Source: Thalassovita aquimarina
Lineage (GTDB): Bacteria; Pseudomonadota; Alphaproteobacteria; Rhodobacterales; Rhodobacteraceae
Direction: 5' to 3'
Assembly (NCBI RefSeq): GCF_018219815.1
Contig: NZ_JADMKU010000014.1
Coordinates: 1 to 64,000, forward strand
DNA length: 64,000 nucleotides
Both the position numbers and the translations under genes were made by a program. Position 1 is the stretch's first letter; every line of letters starts with the position of its first letter. The notes under the pieces are model-generated. The model did no database searches and was not told the origin of the DNA. It worked only from the letters and a program-made list of their open reading frames with translations. Positions 26,459-33,675 of the stretch are shown here, piece by piece.

Positions 26459-27156
26459 CCGCGCCCCTTGTCACCATCCTGGACGACGAACCGGAAATCC
26501 GCTCGATGCTGGCCGATGCGCTGAACGAGGCCGGGTTCCGCACCATGAGTTTCGGGCGCGCCACCGAATTCGAAGCCGCCCTTAAATCCGCCACCCCCGA
26601 CGTCTGCCTTGTCGATCTGTCGCTGCCGGACAAGGACGGGCTGACGCTGGTGCACCGGCTGGCGCTGGAACAGGGCGCGACGGTGATCATCATTTCGGGC
26701 CGCGCGCAGGTACAGGACCGGGTGACCGGGCTGGAACTCGGCGCCGACGACTACATTATCAAGCCCTTCGACCCGGCCGAGGTCGTGGCCCGCATCCGCG
26801 CCCGGCTGCGCCGCGGCCAGACGCCGCCGCAATCGGGAAACACCGCCAGTTTCAACGGCTGGACCGCGCATTTCGACAGCTACATCCTTGAGGACGAAGA
26901 GGGCCTTGAAACGCCGTTTTCGCATGCCGAAGGCGAAGTGCTGCGGCTGTTCCTCGAACGCCCCAAACGGCTGATTTCGCGCGCGGTGATGCAGGAAACG
27001 CTGGGTGGCGCGGCCGGGGAAAGCTTCGACAGGGCGATGGATGTGCGGATCTCGCGGCTGCGCACCAAGCTGCGCGAGGATCCGAAAAATCCGCGCCTGA
27101 TCAAGACGATCTATGGCGCTGGCTATATTTTCCTGGGCGACGTGAGCTGGAGCTGA
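26455..27156 (+). CDS. OmpR-family response regulator
   Basis: A 233-residue two-domain regulator. The receiver has the acidic pocket DDEP, phospho-aspartate D54 in CLVDLSLPD, the switch serine in IIISGRA, and lysine in DDYIIKPFD. The C-terminal winged helix ends with the typical DVRISRLRTKLREDP and IKTIYGAGYIF. It is translationally coupled to the hybrid kinase. The tandem repeat at 24451 fits this class's DNA sites, which would make the Liv/ligase operon a likely target. Confidence 0.92.
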   Translation: MTAPLVTILDDEPEIRSMLADALNEAGFRTMSFGRATEFEAALKSATPDVCLVDLSLPDKDGLTLVHRLALEQGATVIIISGRAQVQDRVTGLELGADDYIIKPFDPAEVVARIRARLRRGQTPPQSGNTASFNGWTAHFDSYILEDEEGLETPFSHAEGEVLRLFLERPKRLISRAVMQETLGGAAGESFDRAMDVRISRLRTKLREDPKNPRLIKTIYGAGYIFLGDVSWS

Positions 27157-27159
27157 AAT

Positions 27160-27179
27160 TCCCTACGGCGGCGTAGGGA
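27160..27179. promoter_or_regulatory. Perfect 8-bp inverted repeat after the response regulator gene
   Basis: TCCCTACG-GCGG-CGTAGGGA begins 3 bases after the regulator's stop and 41 bases before the WGR gene. The stem would form a tetraloop hairpin, but no T tract follows, so it may be an operator for the WGR gene or an mRNA-end structure. Confidence 0.4.
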
Positions 27180-27219
27180 CGGGCTTGATCCGCGCGAATC
27201 ACATGCCTAGAATCACCCC

Positions 27220-27459
27220 ATGACCAGCTGCCTGCTCTATCGCCCGACGCCTCAGTCCTTCCGGCCCCGCTACTACCGGGTCGAAATCGCCATGAACCTG
27301 CTTGAAGAGGTGTCGGTCATGCGCGAATGGGGCATCAGCGGCGGCAAGGGGCAATCCCGGATCGACCTGTTCGGCAATCTGCGGCAAGCCTCGGAACAGG
27401 CCGACCGGCTGCGCAATGCCGCGCTGAAACGCGGCTATCATCGCAGCGACGCGGCCTGA
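27220..27459 (+). CDS. Small WGR-domain protein
   Basis: A 79-residue protein consisting of a single WGR domain (about 18-72). The pattern YYRVEIAMNLLEEVSVMREWG, then GKGQSRIDLFGN, then a helix DRLRNAALKRGY is characteristic, though the third signature residue is Ile instead of Arg. In larger proteins WGR domains contact DNA ends or nucleic acid (PARP family, MolR-like). Stand-alone copies of this size are common in Rhodobacterales and have no assigned role. Follows the two-component genes by 63 bases. Confidence 0.8.
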   Translation: MTSCLLYRPTPQSFRPRYYRVEIAMNLLEEVSVMREWGISGGKGQSRIDLFGNLRQASEQADRLRNAALKRGYHRSDAA

Positions 27460-27558
27460 CGCGGTTTCCCCGCCGATTTCATGCATTTCCGCGACGTGGG
27501 CCATTGCACCCGCGCCCGCCTTTGCCTACCCATTCGCTGAACCGCAAAGGCAGAAACG

Positions 27559-28218
27559 ATGTCCACCATCACACTGATCCGCCACGGCCAGGCCAATACC
27601 CGGGCGCAGGACGAAACCAGCTATGACAAGCTCAGCGAACTGGGCACGCAGCAGGCGGCCTGGCTCGGCGATCATCTCCGCGCCACCGGCGAACATTTCG
27701 AACGGGTCTATAGCGGCACCCTGACCCGCCATGTCGAAACCGCCCGCGCGATGCAGGCTGAAACCCATGGCGCCATCGTGCAGGACGCCCGGCTGAACGA
27801 AATGGAATTCTTCACGCTGGCCAACCTGTTGCGCGATCAGCAGGGCATTCCCCTGCCCGACACGCGCGAAGGTTTTGTCACCTACATGCCGATGCTGCTG
27901 GGCAAGTGGCAGGCCGGTGCAATCGGCGACACGCCCGAAACGTTCCAGGATTTCGAAACCCGCGTCGACGCGGTGATCAACGAAATAAATGCGGGCCACG
28001 GACCCGCCCTGGTCGTCACGTCGGGCGGGCTGATCGGCATGGTGATGCGCCACGTTATGGGGCTCGCAATCCCGGCCTTCGCCAAGGCTTGCATTGCCAT
28101 CCAGAACACCTCGGTCCACCGTCTGCACCGCGTCGGCGACGACCTGGCGCTGACCCAGTTCAACGCGGTGCCGCATCTGGACCATCCCGACCGGCAATAT
28201 GCCCAAACCCATCTCTGA
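27559..28218 (+). CDS. Histidine phosphatase superfamily protein lacking the second canonical histidine
   Basis: A 219-residue phosphoglycerate-mutase-like protein. The N-terminal catalytic RHG motif is clear (TLIRHGQAN), and the SGTLTRHVETA segment matches the second arginine site. The C-terminal position normally reading V-x-H-GG is VTSGGLIG here, so the second catalytic histidine is serine. Activity may be reduced or altered, or this may be a subfamily trait. The gene precedes the lysine-degradation operon by 33 bases on the same strand. Confidence 0.82.
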   Translation: MSTITLIRHGQANTRAQDETSYDKLSELGTQQAAWLGDHLRATGEHFERVYSGTLTRHVETARAMQAETHGAIVQDARLNEMEFFTLANLLRDQQGIPLPDTREGFVTYMPMLLGKWQAGAIGDTPETFQDFETRVDAVINEINAGHGPALVVTSGGLIGMVMRHVMGLAIPAFAKACIAIQNTSVHRLHRVGDDLALTQFNAVPHLDHPDRQYAQTHL

Positions 28219-28251
28219 CGCCCTGCCCGACCGAAAGGAAGGATCGAAACC

Positions 28252-29301
28252 ATGACACATCTCTGGGTCCGCGCAGAACAGCGCCCGAACGAAGACCGGG
28301 TCGGTCTGACGCCAGAAGGCGCCGCCGCGCTGATCAAGGCGGGCATCCGCGTCACGGTCGAGGAAAGCCGCGTGCGCGCCATCCCGATCGACGGCTACCG
28401 CGATGCGGGCGCCGAAATCGCGCCGGAAAATTCATGGCCCGAGGCGCCGCGTGATGCGATCATTTTCGGGCTGAAGGAACTGCCCGAGGACGGCACGCCG
28501 CTGCCGCATCGTCACATCATGTTCGGCCATGCCTTCAAGGGGCAGCATTCGGGCAAGGCGCTGCTGGAGCGGTTCAAGGCCGGCGGCGGCACGCTGTACG
28601 ATCTGGAATACCTTGTCGATGAAACCGGCCGCCGTGTCGCGGCCTTCGGCTACTGGGCCGGCTATGCCGGGGCGGCGGTGACGCTGAAAACATGGGCGGC
28701 GCAGCAGCGCGGAGAGATCTGCGGCCCCGTGGGCGTTTACCCCAGCAAGGACGCGCTCAATGCCGAATTGCTGGCAGAACTGGACGCGACCGGAACCGGT
28801 CGCCCGCGCGCCATCGTGATCGGCGCGTTGGGCCGGGTCGGCACCGGGGCGTCGGACCTGTGCACCGCGATGGGGGTCGAGGTCACCAAGTGGGACATGG
28901 TCGAGACCGCCAGCGGCGGGCCGTTCCCGGAAATCCTCGACCACGACATTTTCCTCAACTGCATCTTCGCCCGCCCCGGCACCCCTGTCTTCGTCCCGCG
29001 CGAGTCACTGGATAAGCCGCGCAAGCTCAGCGCCATTGGCGACGTGGCCTGCGACCCGGACAGCGATTACAACCCGATCCCGGTCTATGACCGTGCCACC
29101 ACCTGGGCCGAACCGGCGCTGCGCGTAGCGACCGATCCGGTGTTGGACGTGATGGCGATCGACAACCTGCCCTCTATGCTGCCGGTGGAAAGTTCGCAAG
29201 ATTACGCAGCGCAGCTGCTGCCGTCGCTCTTGACGCTGACCGATCTGGACAGCGGCGTCTGGGGCCGGGCCAAGGCCACATTTGACAGTCACACGGGCTG
29301 A
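28252..29301 (+). CDS. Saccharopine dehydrogenase, lysine-forming type (LYS1-like)
   Basis: A 349-residue oxidoreductase of the alanine dehydrogenase/saccharopine dehydrogenase fold. N-terminal WVRAEQRPNEDRVGLTPEGA is the substrate-domain signature, FGHAFKGQHSG and YDLEYLVDE are typical of LYS1-type enzymes, and AIVIGALGRVGTGA is the dinucleotide-binding loop. In catabolic direction it joins lysine and 2-oxoglutarate into saccharopine. AAGGAAGG precedes the ATG. It is followed after 2 bases by the SemiSWEET gene and then by a LYS9-like enzyme, which makes a saccharopine lysine pathway likely. Confidence 0.9.
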   Translation: MTHLWVRAEQRPNEDRVGLTPEGAAALIKAGIRVTVEESRVRAIPIDGYRDAGAEIAPENSWPEAPRDAIIFGLKELPEDGTPLPHRHIMFGHAFKGQHSGKALLERFKAGGGTLYDLEYLVDETGRRVAAFGYWAGYAGAAVTLKTWAAQQRGEICGPVGVYPSKDALNAELLAELDATGTGRPRAIVIGALGRVGTGASDLCTAMGVEVTKWDMVETASGGPFPEILDHDIFLNCIFARPGTPVFVPRESLDKPRKLSAIGDVACDPDSDYNPIPVYDRATTWAEPALRVATDPVLDVMAIDNLPSMLPVESSQDYAAQLLPSLLTLTDLDSGVWGRAKATFDSHTG

Positions 29302-29303
29302 GC

Positions 29304-29552
29304 ATGGAAATCTATATCGGTTACCTCGCCGGGTTTCTCGGCACCGTCTGCTGGGTTCCTCAGACCTGGAAGGCCTGGTCCACCCGCGACACCTCCGGCC
29401 TGTCGCTGGCGGCGAATTTTCTGTTCCTGCTGACCGTGACACTCTGGCTGCTCTATGGTCTGCTGGTGAAGGACTGGCCGCTGATCATCGCCAATGGTTG
29501 CGCGACTTTGATCGTGCTGAGCATCGTCGCGGCGAAACTGAAATACAAATAG
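29304..29552 (+). CDS. SemiSWEET-family half transporter
   Basis: An 82-residue protein with three membrane helices (about 5-22, 37-55, 61-78) and the PQ-loop signature VCWVPQTWKAWSTRDTSGLS in its first half. SemiSWEETs act as homodimers that let small solutes, usually sugars, cross the membrane. It is embedded between two lysine-pathway genes with gaps of 2 and 21 bases, so its substrate may be lysine-derived rather than a sugar; that is inference from position alone. Confidence 0.9.
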   Translation: MEIYIGYLAGFLGTVCWVPQTWKAWSTRDTSGLSLAANFLFLLTVTLWLLYGLLVKDWPLIIANGCATLIVLSIVAAKLKYK

Positions 29553-29573
29553 TTACAGACAAGGGAGCAATTC

Positions 29574-30716
29574 ATGACCATTCACTGGTGTGGCACCGGC
29601 CTTTCGGCCATTCCCGGCCTGCGTCGCCTGATCGACAACGGTCACAAGGTCACGGTGTGGAACCGGACCGTCGAAAAAGCCAGGGAAGCGGTCGGCGACC
29701 TGACCGACGAAATCCGCGCCTTCGACATGGACACGCTGGCCGAAGCGGTTGCCGAAGGCGACGTGGTCGTCTCCATGCTGCCCGCCGATCATCACGTGCC
29801 GCTGGCCAAGCTGTGCCTGCAAAAGGGCGCGCATTTCGTATCCTCGTCCTACATCGCGCCGGAAATGCGGGCGCTGAATGACGAAGCGAAGGAAAAGGGG
29901 CTATGCCTAGTGAACGAAGTCGGGCTAGACCCGGGCATCGACCACCTGATGGCGCATGCGCTGATGGCAGATTACAAGGCGTCGGACGCCTTCGACCCGG
30001 CAAATGAGCTGTCCTTCATTTCTTATTGCGGCGGCGTGCCAAAGAACGAAAACCCGTTCCGCTACAAATTCAGCTGGTCGCCGCTGGGCGTGCTGAAGGC
30101 GCTGCGCTCGCCCTCCCGCTCGATCCGCGATTCCGCCGTCTTCGACGTCGACCGTCCTTGGGACGCGATCAGCAGCTATACCGCCCCCCTGCCCAGCCCG
30201 GAAGATTTCGAAGTCTACCCGAACCGCGATTCGATTCCCTTCATGGCCGAATACGGTTTCGAAGCGGATTGGCCGGTGCGCCAGTTCGTGCGCGGCACGC
30301 TGCGGCTGAACGGCTGGACCGATGCTTGGTCGGACGTGTTCCGCGAAATCGAAACGCTGGAAGGCCCCGAGGGCGATGCGCGCCTGAAGGAAATGTCGGA
30401 TCAGTTCTGGGCCGAAAACGCCTATGACGAAGGCGAACCGGACCGCGTTGTCCTCTGCGTCGCGCTGAGCGCCGAAAAGGATGGCAAGGAGGTCTGGCAC
30501 AAGACCTATGTCATGGATGCCTGGGGCGACGAGCGCGGCAACGCGATGGCGCGACTGGTATCGGTACCGGTGTCGCTGGCCATCGAATCGGTGCTGCAGG
30601 GCAAGATCACACCGGGTGTTTCGGCAGCTCCGGCGGAGGCCCCGCTGGTCCAGGGCTGGCTGGCAGAGATTCAGAAGCTCGCACAGCACATGGAACTCGT
30701 CGATCACCTGGGTTGA
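29574..30716 (+). CDS. Saccharopine dehydrogenase family protein (LYS9-like, glutamate-forming type)
   Basis: A 380-residue protein with an N-terminal Rossmann fold (MTIHWCGTGLSAIPGLRRLI) and the family blocks NEVGLDPGIDHLMAH and FISYCGGVP. In lysine catabolism it would oxidise saccharopine to glutamate and aminoadipate semialdehyde. AAGGGAG lies upstream of the ATG. It is the last gene of the operon and ends before a strong terminator. Its last 22 codons were copied into the duplication at 31323. Confidence 0.9.
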   Translation: MTIHWCGTGLSAIPGLRRLIDNGHKVTVWNRTVEKAREAVGDLTDEIRAFDMDTLAEAVAEGDVVVSMLPADHHVPLAKLCLQKGAHFVSSSYIAPEMRALNDEAKEKGLCLVNEVGLDPGIDHLMAHALMADYKASDAFDPANELSFISYCGGVPKNENPFRYKFSWSPLGVLKALRSPSRSIRDSAVFDVDRPWDAISSYTAPLPSPEDFEVYPNRDSIPFMAEYGFEADWPVRQFVRGTLRLNGWTDAWSDVFREIETLEGPEGDARLKEMSDQFWAENAYDEGEPDRVVLCVALSAEKDGKEVWHKTYVMDAWGDERGNAMARLVSVPVSLAIESVLQGKITPGVSAAPAEAPLVQGWLAEIQKLAQHMELVDHLG

Positions 30717-30738
30717 ATTTCAACCGCGATGCAAAAGA

Positions 30739-30769
30739 AAGACGCCCGCCAAATGGCGGGCGTCTTTTT
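30739..30769. terminator. Bidirectional terminator of the lysine operon and secreted-protein gene 1
   Basis: A perfect 12-bp stem (AAGACGCCCGCC / GGCGGGCGTCTT) with an AAAT loop and a T tract on the right. A-rich sequence on the left serves the minus strand. Confidence 0.9.
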
Positions 30770-30789
30770 GTGTTAGAGCACTACGAAGA

Positions 30790-31089
30790 TCAGCGCAGGC
30801 TGACGTTTTCCAGATTCGCCAGCGATCCGAAAACGTGAACCGGCACGGTTTCACCCCGATACTGCCCCTCGTCACGGGTGAACAGATAACCCGACGCCGC
30901 GAGGGTGTCTTTTTGCCCCACGGTGACCGACAGGGTATCGCCCGAATAGAGGCCGCGATCACGGTCGGCCTCGTGGAACGCGGCCGGCACGCTGCGGGTC
31001 ATGACCGTTTCAGCAGTATAATCCTGCCCCGCGAAAGCGGCGGAAGCGGCGGTCAGGGCGAAGGCGGCGGTTGCAATAACAAGTTTCAT
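30790..31089 (-). CDS. Small secreted protein, copy 1
   Basis: A 99-residue protein with a clean Sec signal peptide (MKLVIATAAFALTAASAAFA, cleavage before GQDYTAE). The mature part is about 79 residues, strand-rich and without cysteine: YTAETVMTRSVPAAF, then SGDTLSVTVGQKDTLAASG, then VPVHVFGSLANLE. I do not recognise the family. Copy 2 at 31467 differs only at residue 4 (Val here, Ile there) and residue 96 (Val here, Gly there). It converges with the lysine operon and shares its terminator. Confidence 0.8.
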   Translation of the reverse strand: MKLVIATAAFALTAASAAFAGQDYTAETVMTRSVPAAFHEADRDRGLYSGDTLSVTVGQKDTLAASGYLFTRDEGQYRGETVPVHVFGSLANLENVSLR

Positions 31090-31322
31090 CTCATGTCCTT
31101 TTGAGTTGCTTTTGGTCTGTCGCTGGTTGCGACCTGAGCCTCATATGGCGCTATCAACCCCGCGCTTCAATGCGATTAAGCCCCTGAAATATGTGCATAA
31201 ACGGCCCCCTCCCGCGCAAAATTGCACGACACGTCCTTGTGAACATGCATACACATGGAAATCTTGTTGCTGCGGTGCGGAATCGCACGGAGTGTTTCGG
31301 TATCTCCGCGTATTTCCCATCG

Positions 31323-31391
31323 GTTCAGGGCTGGTTGGCAAAGATCCAGAAGCTCACACAGCACATGGAACGCGTCGATCACCTGGATTGA
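31323..31391 (+). pseudogene. Broken copy of the 3' end of the LYS9-like gene
   Basis: Twenty-two codons and a stop (VQGWLAKIQKLTQHMERVDHLD) matching the C terminus of the LYS9-like enzyme (VQGWLAEIQKLAQHMELVDHLG) with 7 base differences over 69. It has no start or upstream coding part. It is a by-product of the tandem duplication and marks its left breakpoint. Confidence 0.9.
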
Positions 31392-31409
31392 ATTCAACCG
31401 CGATGTAAA

Positions 31410-31440
31410 AAAAACGCCCGCCAAATGGCGGGCGTCTTTT
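31410..31440. terminator. Duplicated bidirectional terminator
   Basis: The second copy of the operon terminator: a 9-bp stem (ACGCCCGCC / GGCGGGCGT) around AAAT, with a run of eight A on the left, giving a T tract for the minus-strand gene, and CTTTT on the right. Confidence 0.88.
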
Positions 31441-31466
31441 GATTAACAGGATCGTTTGTCCGCGGA

Positions 31467-31766
31467 TCAGCGCAGGCTGCCGTTTTCCAGATTCGCCAGC
31501 GATCCGAAAACGTGAACCGGCACGGTTTCACCCCGATACTGCCCCTCGTCACGGGTGAACAGATAACCCGACGCCGCGAGGGTGTCTTTTTGCCCCACGG
31601 TGACCGACAGGGTATCGCCCGAATAGAGGCCGCGATCACGGTCGGCCTCGTGGAACGCGGCCGGCACGCTGCGGGTCATGACCGTTTCAGCAGTATAATC
31701 CTGCCCCGCGAAAGCGGCGGAAGCGGCGGTCAGGGCGAAGGCGGCGGTTGCAATAATAAGTTTCAT
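31467..31766 (-). CDS. Small secreted protein, copy 2
   Basis: A 99-residue near-identical paralogue of the gene at 30790. It has the same signal peptide except Ile at position 4, and Gly for Val at position 96. Both nucleotide differences in the coding region change an amino acid, and there is no silent difference. It is transcribed leftward toward the duplicated terminator. Function unknown, but the intact frame, leader and signal peptide show it is not decayed. Confidence 0.8.
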   Translation of the reverse strand: MKLIIATAAFALTAASAAFAGQDYTAETVMTRSVPAAFHEADRDRGLYSGDTLSVTVGQKDTLAASGYLFTRDEGQYRGETVPVHVFGSLANLENGSLR

Positions 31767-32043
31767 CTCATGTCCTTTTGAGTTGCTTTTGGTCTGTCGC
31801 TGGTTGCGACCTGAGCCTCAGATGGCGACGCCAACCCCGCGCTTCAACGATATTAAGCCCCTGAAATATGTGCATAAACGGCCCCCTCCCGCGCAAAATC
31901 GCACGACACATCCCCGTGAATATGCATAGTCATGGAAATCAACGGCTTAGCCGCGAGACGCAGACCAGACCACCGCTAGCGCTCACACCCGTTCATACGG
32001 ACGGATCACGAAATCCAAAGTTCGTGTTCACGCCGGCGCGACG

Positions 32044-32072
32044 AAAAAAGGCCCCGCCTGTGAGACGGGACC
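32044..32072 (-). terminator. Terminator after the DUF3775 gene
   Basis: On the minus strand a 9-bp stem with two G-U pairs (GGTCCCGTC / GGCGGGGCC) and a 5-base loop is followed by six T. It lies 27 bases after the DUF3775 stop. Confidence 0.8.
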
Positions 32073-32098
32073 GTGTACATTCGCCGCTTGCCGCGGGA

Positions 32099-32425
32099 TC
32101 AGCCGCCGCGGATCAGGTCGTCTTCGTCGTCCATTGCCGAGAGGCCCAGAGCGTCGAGCCCGTTTTCCAGGTGATCCGACAGGTGCGGCGTCCCGATCAG
32201 GTAATCGGCGGTGGGTGTCGTGGCCTCCGCCATCGCGGTGGCGCGCGCCTCGGACCATTCTTCCGCCTCGAAACTGCCGCGCCCGACCCACATCAGCGTG
32301 ACCAGATCAATCTGCTCTTCTTCGGTCAGTCGGTCGATGAAGGCCCGCAGTTCACCCTCCGCGCGGTTCAGTTCCCGCGCCATCAGGATCACGTTCGCCA
32401 CCTTGCGTATGCTGATTTCTAGCAC
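32099..32425 (-). CDS. DUF3775 domain protein
   Basis: A 108-residue acidic, helix-rich protein matching the DUF3775 family. It opens ISIRKVANVILMARELN, the central part DLVTLMWVGRGSFEAEEW is the most conserved block, and PTADYLIGTPHLSDHLENGLDALG closes the domain. It has no signal peptide. It is a single gene with its own terminator, 77 bases downstream of rmuC on the same strand. The family has no known function. Confidence 0.85.
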   Translation of the reverse strand: MLEISIRKVANVILMARELNRAEGELRAFIDRLTEEEQIDLVTLMWVGRGSFEAEEWSEARATAMAEATTPTADYLIGTPHLSDHLENGLDALGLSAMDDEDDLIRGG

Positions 32426-32502
32426 GTCTCATCCTCCTGTTCGCGCGGCTTCGGCCACAAGATGCGCCAAACGGGGCGCACCCGTCCTTGATCTGGATTA
32501 AG

Positions 32503-33675
32503 TCAGCCCTTCGGCCGTTCCAGCGGCACCACGGCGCTTTCGCTCTCGGGCGCCAGTTCCTCGAAATCGAAATTGTCCAGCCGCCGTGCCCGGCGGCCGG
32601 CCTTGTCTGCGCTGATCTTGATTTCCGAAATATCCTTGGCCGCCTGCCCGAAATGCCGGTCGAGGTTTTCCACCCGCGTGCCCAGCCGCTCGACATCGGC
32701 AAACAGCATCGACAATTCGCGCCGGATCGCTCCGGCCTGTTCGCGCATCCTTGCATCCTTCAGGATCGCCCGCATCGTGTTCAGCGTCGCCATGCAGGTG
32801 GTCGGCGATACGATCCAGACCCGTTTGTCGAAGCCTTCACGTACCAGTTCAGGGAAATTGGCGTGCAGTTCGGCATAGACCGCCTCGGAGGGCAGGAACA
32901 TCAGCGCGCCGTCGGCGGTTTCGCCCTCGATCAGGTATTTTTCCGAAATCGCCTTGATATGCGTCCGCACCGTCTGGCGCAGGAATTGCGCCGCGCGGGT
33001 CAGTTGTTCCTGCGTTTCGGCCCGGCGCAGCGCCTCGTAAGCTTCCAGCGGGAATTTGCTGTCGATCACGATCGGGCCCGGCGGGTTGGGCAGGTGGATC
33101 AGGCAGTCGGCGCGTCTGCCGTTGGACAAGGTCGCCTGCCAGGTGAAACTGTCGCTGGGCAGCGCCTTGGTCACGATATCACGCAGCTGGATCTCGCCGA
33201 ATGCGCCGCGGGTTTGCTTGTTCGACAGGATGTCCTGCAGGCTCAGCACGTCGCCCGACAGCTTGGTGATGTTTTCCTGCGCCTTGTCGATGGTTTTCAG
33301 CCGCTGCTGCAATTCGCCAAGTGACTGCGCGGTGTTGCGGGCCGATCCCTGCAGGTTTTCGGTCATCTGCTGCTGCACATGCGCCAGGCGCTTTTCCATC
33401 AGCTGCAGCATGTTGGTCTGCGATGCCGATTGCGCCTCGGCCACGTGGGTCAGCCCGCCGGCCAGTTGCTGCTGACCGTCGCTGAGCGCCTGCACCCGCT
33501 GGCCCAACTGCCCCATCTGCATCGCCAAGGGTTCGGCAAGCCGCGCAGACCGGCCCGTGGCCCGCACCGTCATGATCAGCAGGATCAGCACCAGCAATCC
33601 GATGCCCGCCGCCGCCAGAACCGCGATCCCCAGCGGATCGCCCAAACCGTAAACCTGCCCGTTAATTTCGATCAT
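32503..33675 (-). CDS. rmuC: RmuC family DNA recombination protein
   Basis: A 390-residue protein with an N-terminal membrane anchor (about 13-35, [19 protein letters not shown]), a long coiled coil (about 45-140) and the RmuC nuclease-like core ([27 protein letters not shown] with catalytic-type D and K). RmuC limits inversion at short repeats. The start at 33675 overlaps the mutL stop by four bases (ATGA), so the two repair proteins are translationally coupled. The longer frame would extend into mutL and is not credible. Confidence 0.9.
   Translation of the reverse strand: MIEINGQVYGLGDPLGIAVLAAAGIGLLVLILLIMTVRATGRSARLAEPLAMQMGQLGQRVQALSDGQQQLAGGLTHVAEAQSASQTNMLQLMEKRLAHVQQQMTENLQGSARNTAQSLGELQQRLKTIDKAQENITKLSGDVLSLQDILSNKQTRGAFGEIQLRDIVTKALPSDSFTWQATLSNGRRADCLIHLPNPPGPIVIDSKFPLEAYEALRRAETQEQLTRAAQFLRQTVRTHIKAISEKYLIEGETADGALMFLPSEAVYAELHANFPELVREGFDKRVWIVSPTTCMATLNTMRAILKDARMREQAGAIRRELSMLFADVERLGTRVENLDRHFGQAAKDISEIKISADKAGRRARRLDNFDFEELAPESESAVVPLERPKG

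Larger units (their letters stand above)
30648..31263. repeat. Tandem duplication, unit 1 (ancestral copy)
   Basis: About 616 bases that recur at 31323-31940 with an offset of 675-677. The unit runs from the last 22 codons of the LYS9-like gene, through its terminator and the opposed small secreted gene, to the end of that gene's upstream region. The inner part (gene plus about 54 bases of leader) differs at only 2 positions, whereas both flanks differ by about one base in ten. Confidence 0.9.
31323..31940. repeat. Tandem duplication, unit 2
   Basis: The second copy of the 30648-31263 unit. It is separated from unit 1 by about 59 bases of unrelated sequence. It contains the broken LYS9-like tail, a second terminator and the second secreted-protein gene with its leader. 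It ends at the sequence CATGGAAATC, shared by both units. Confidence 0.9.
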
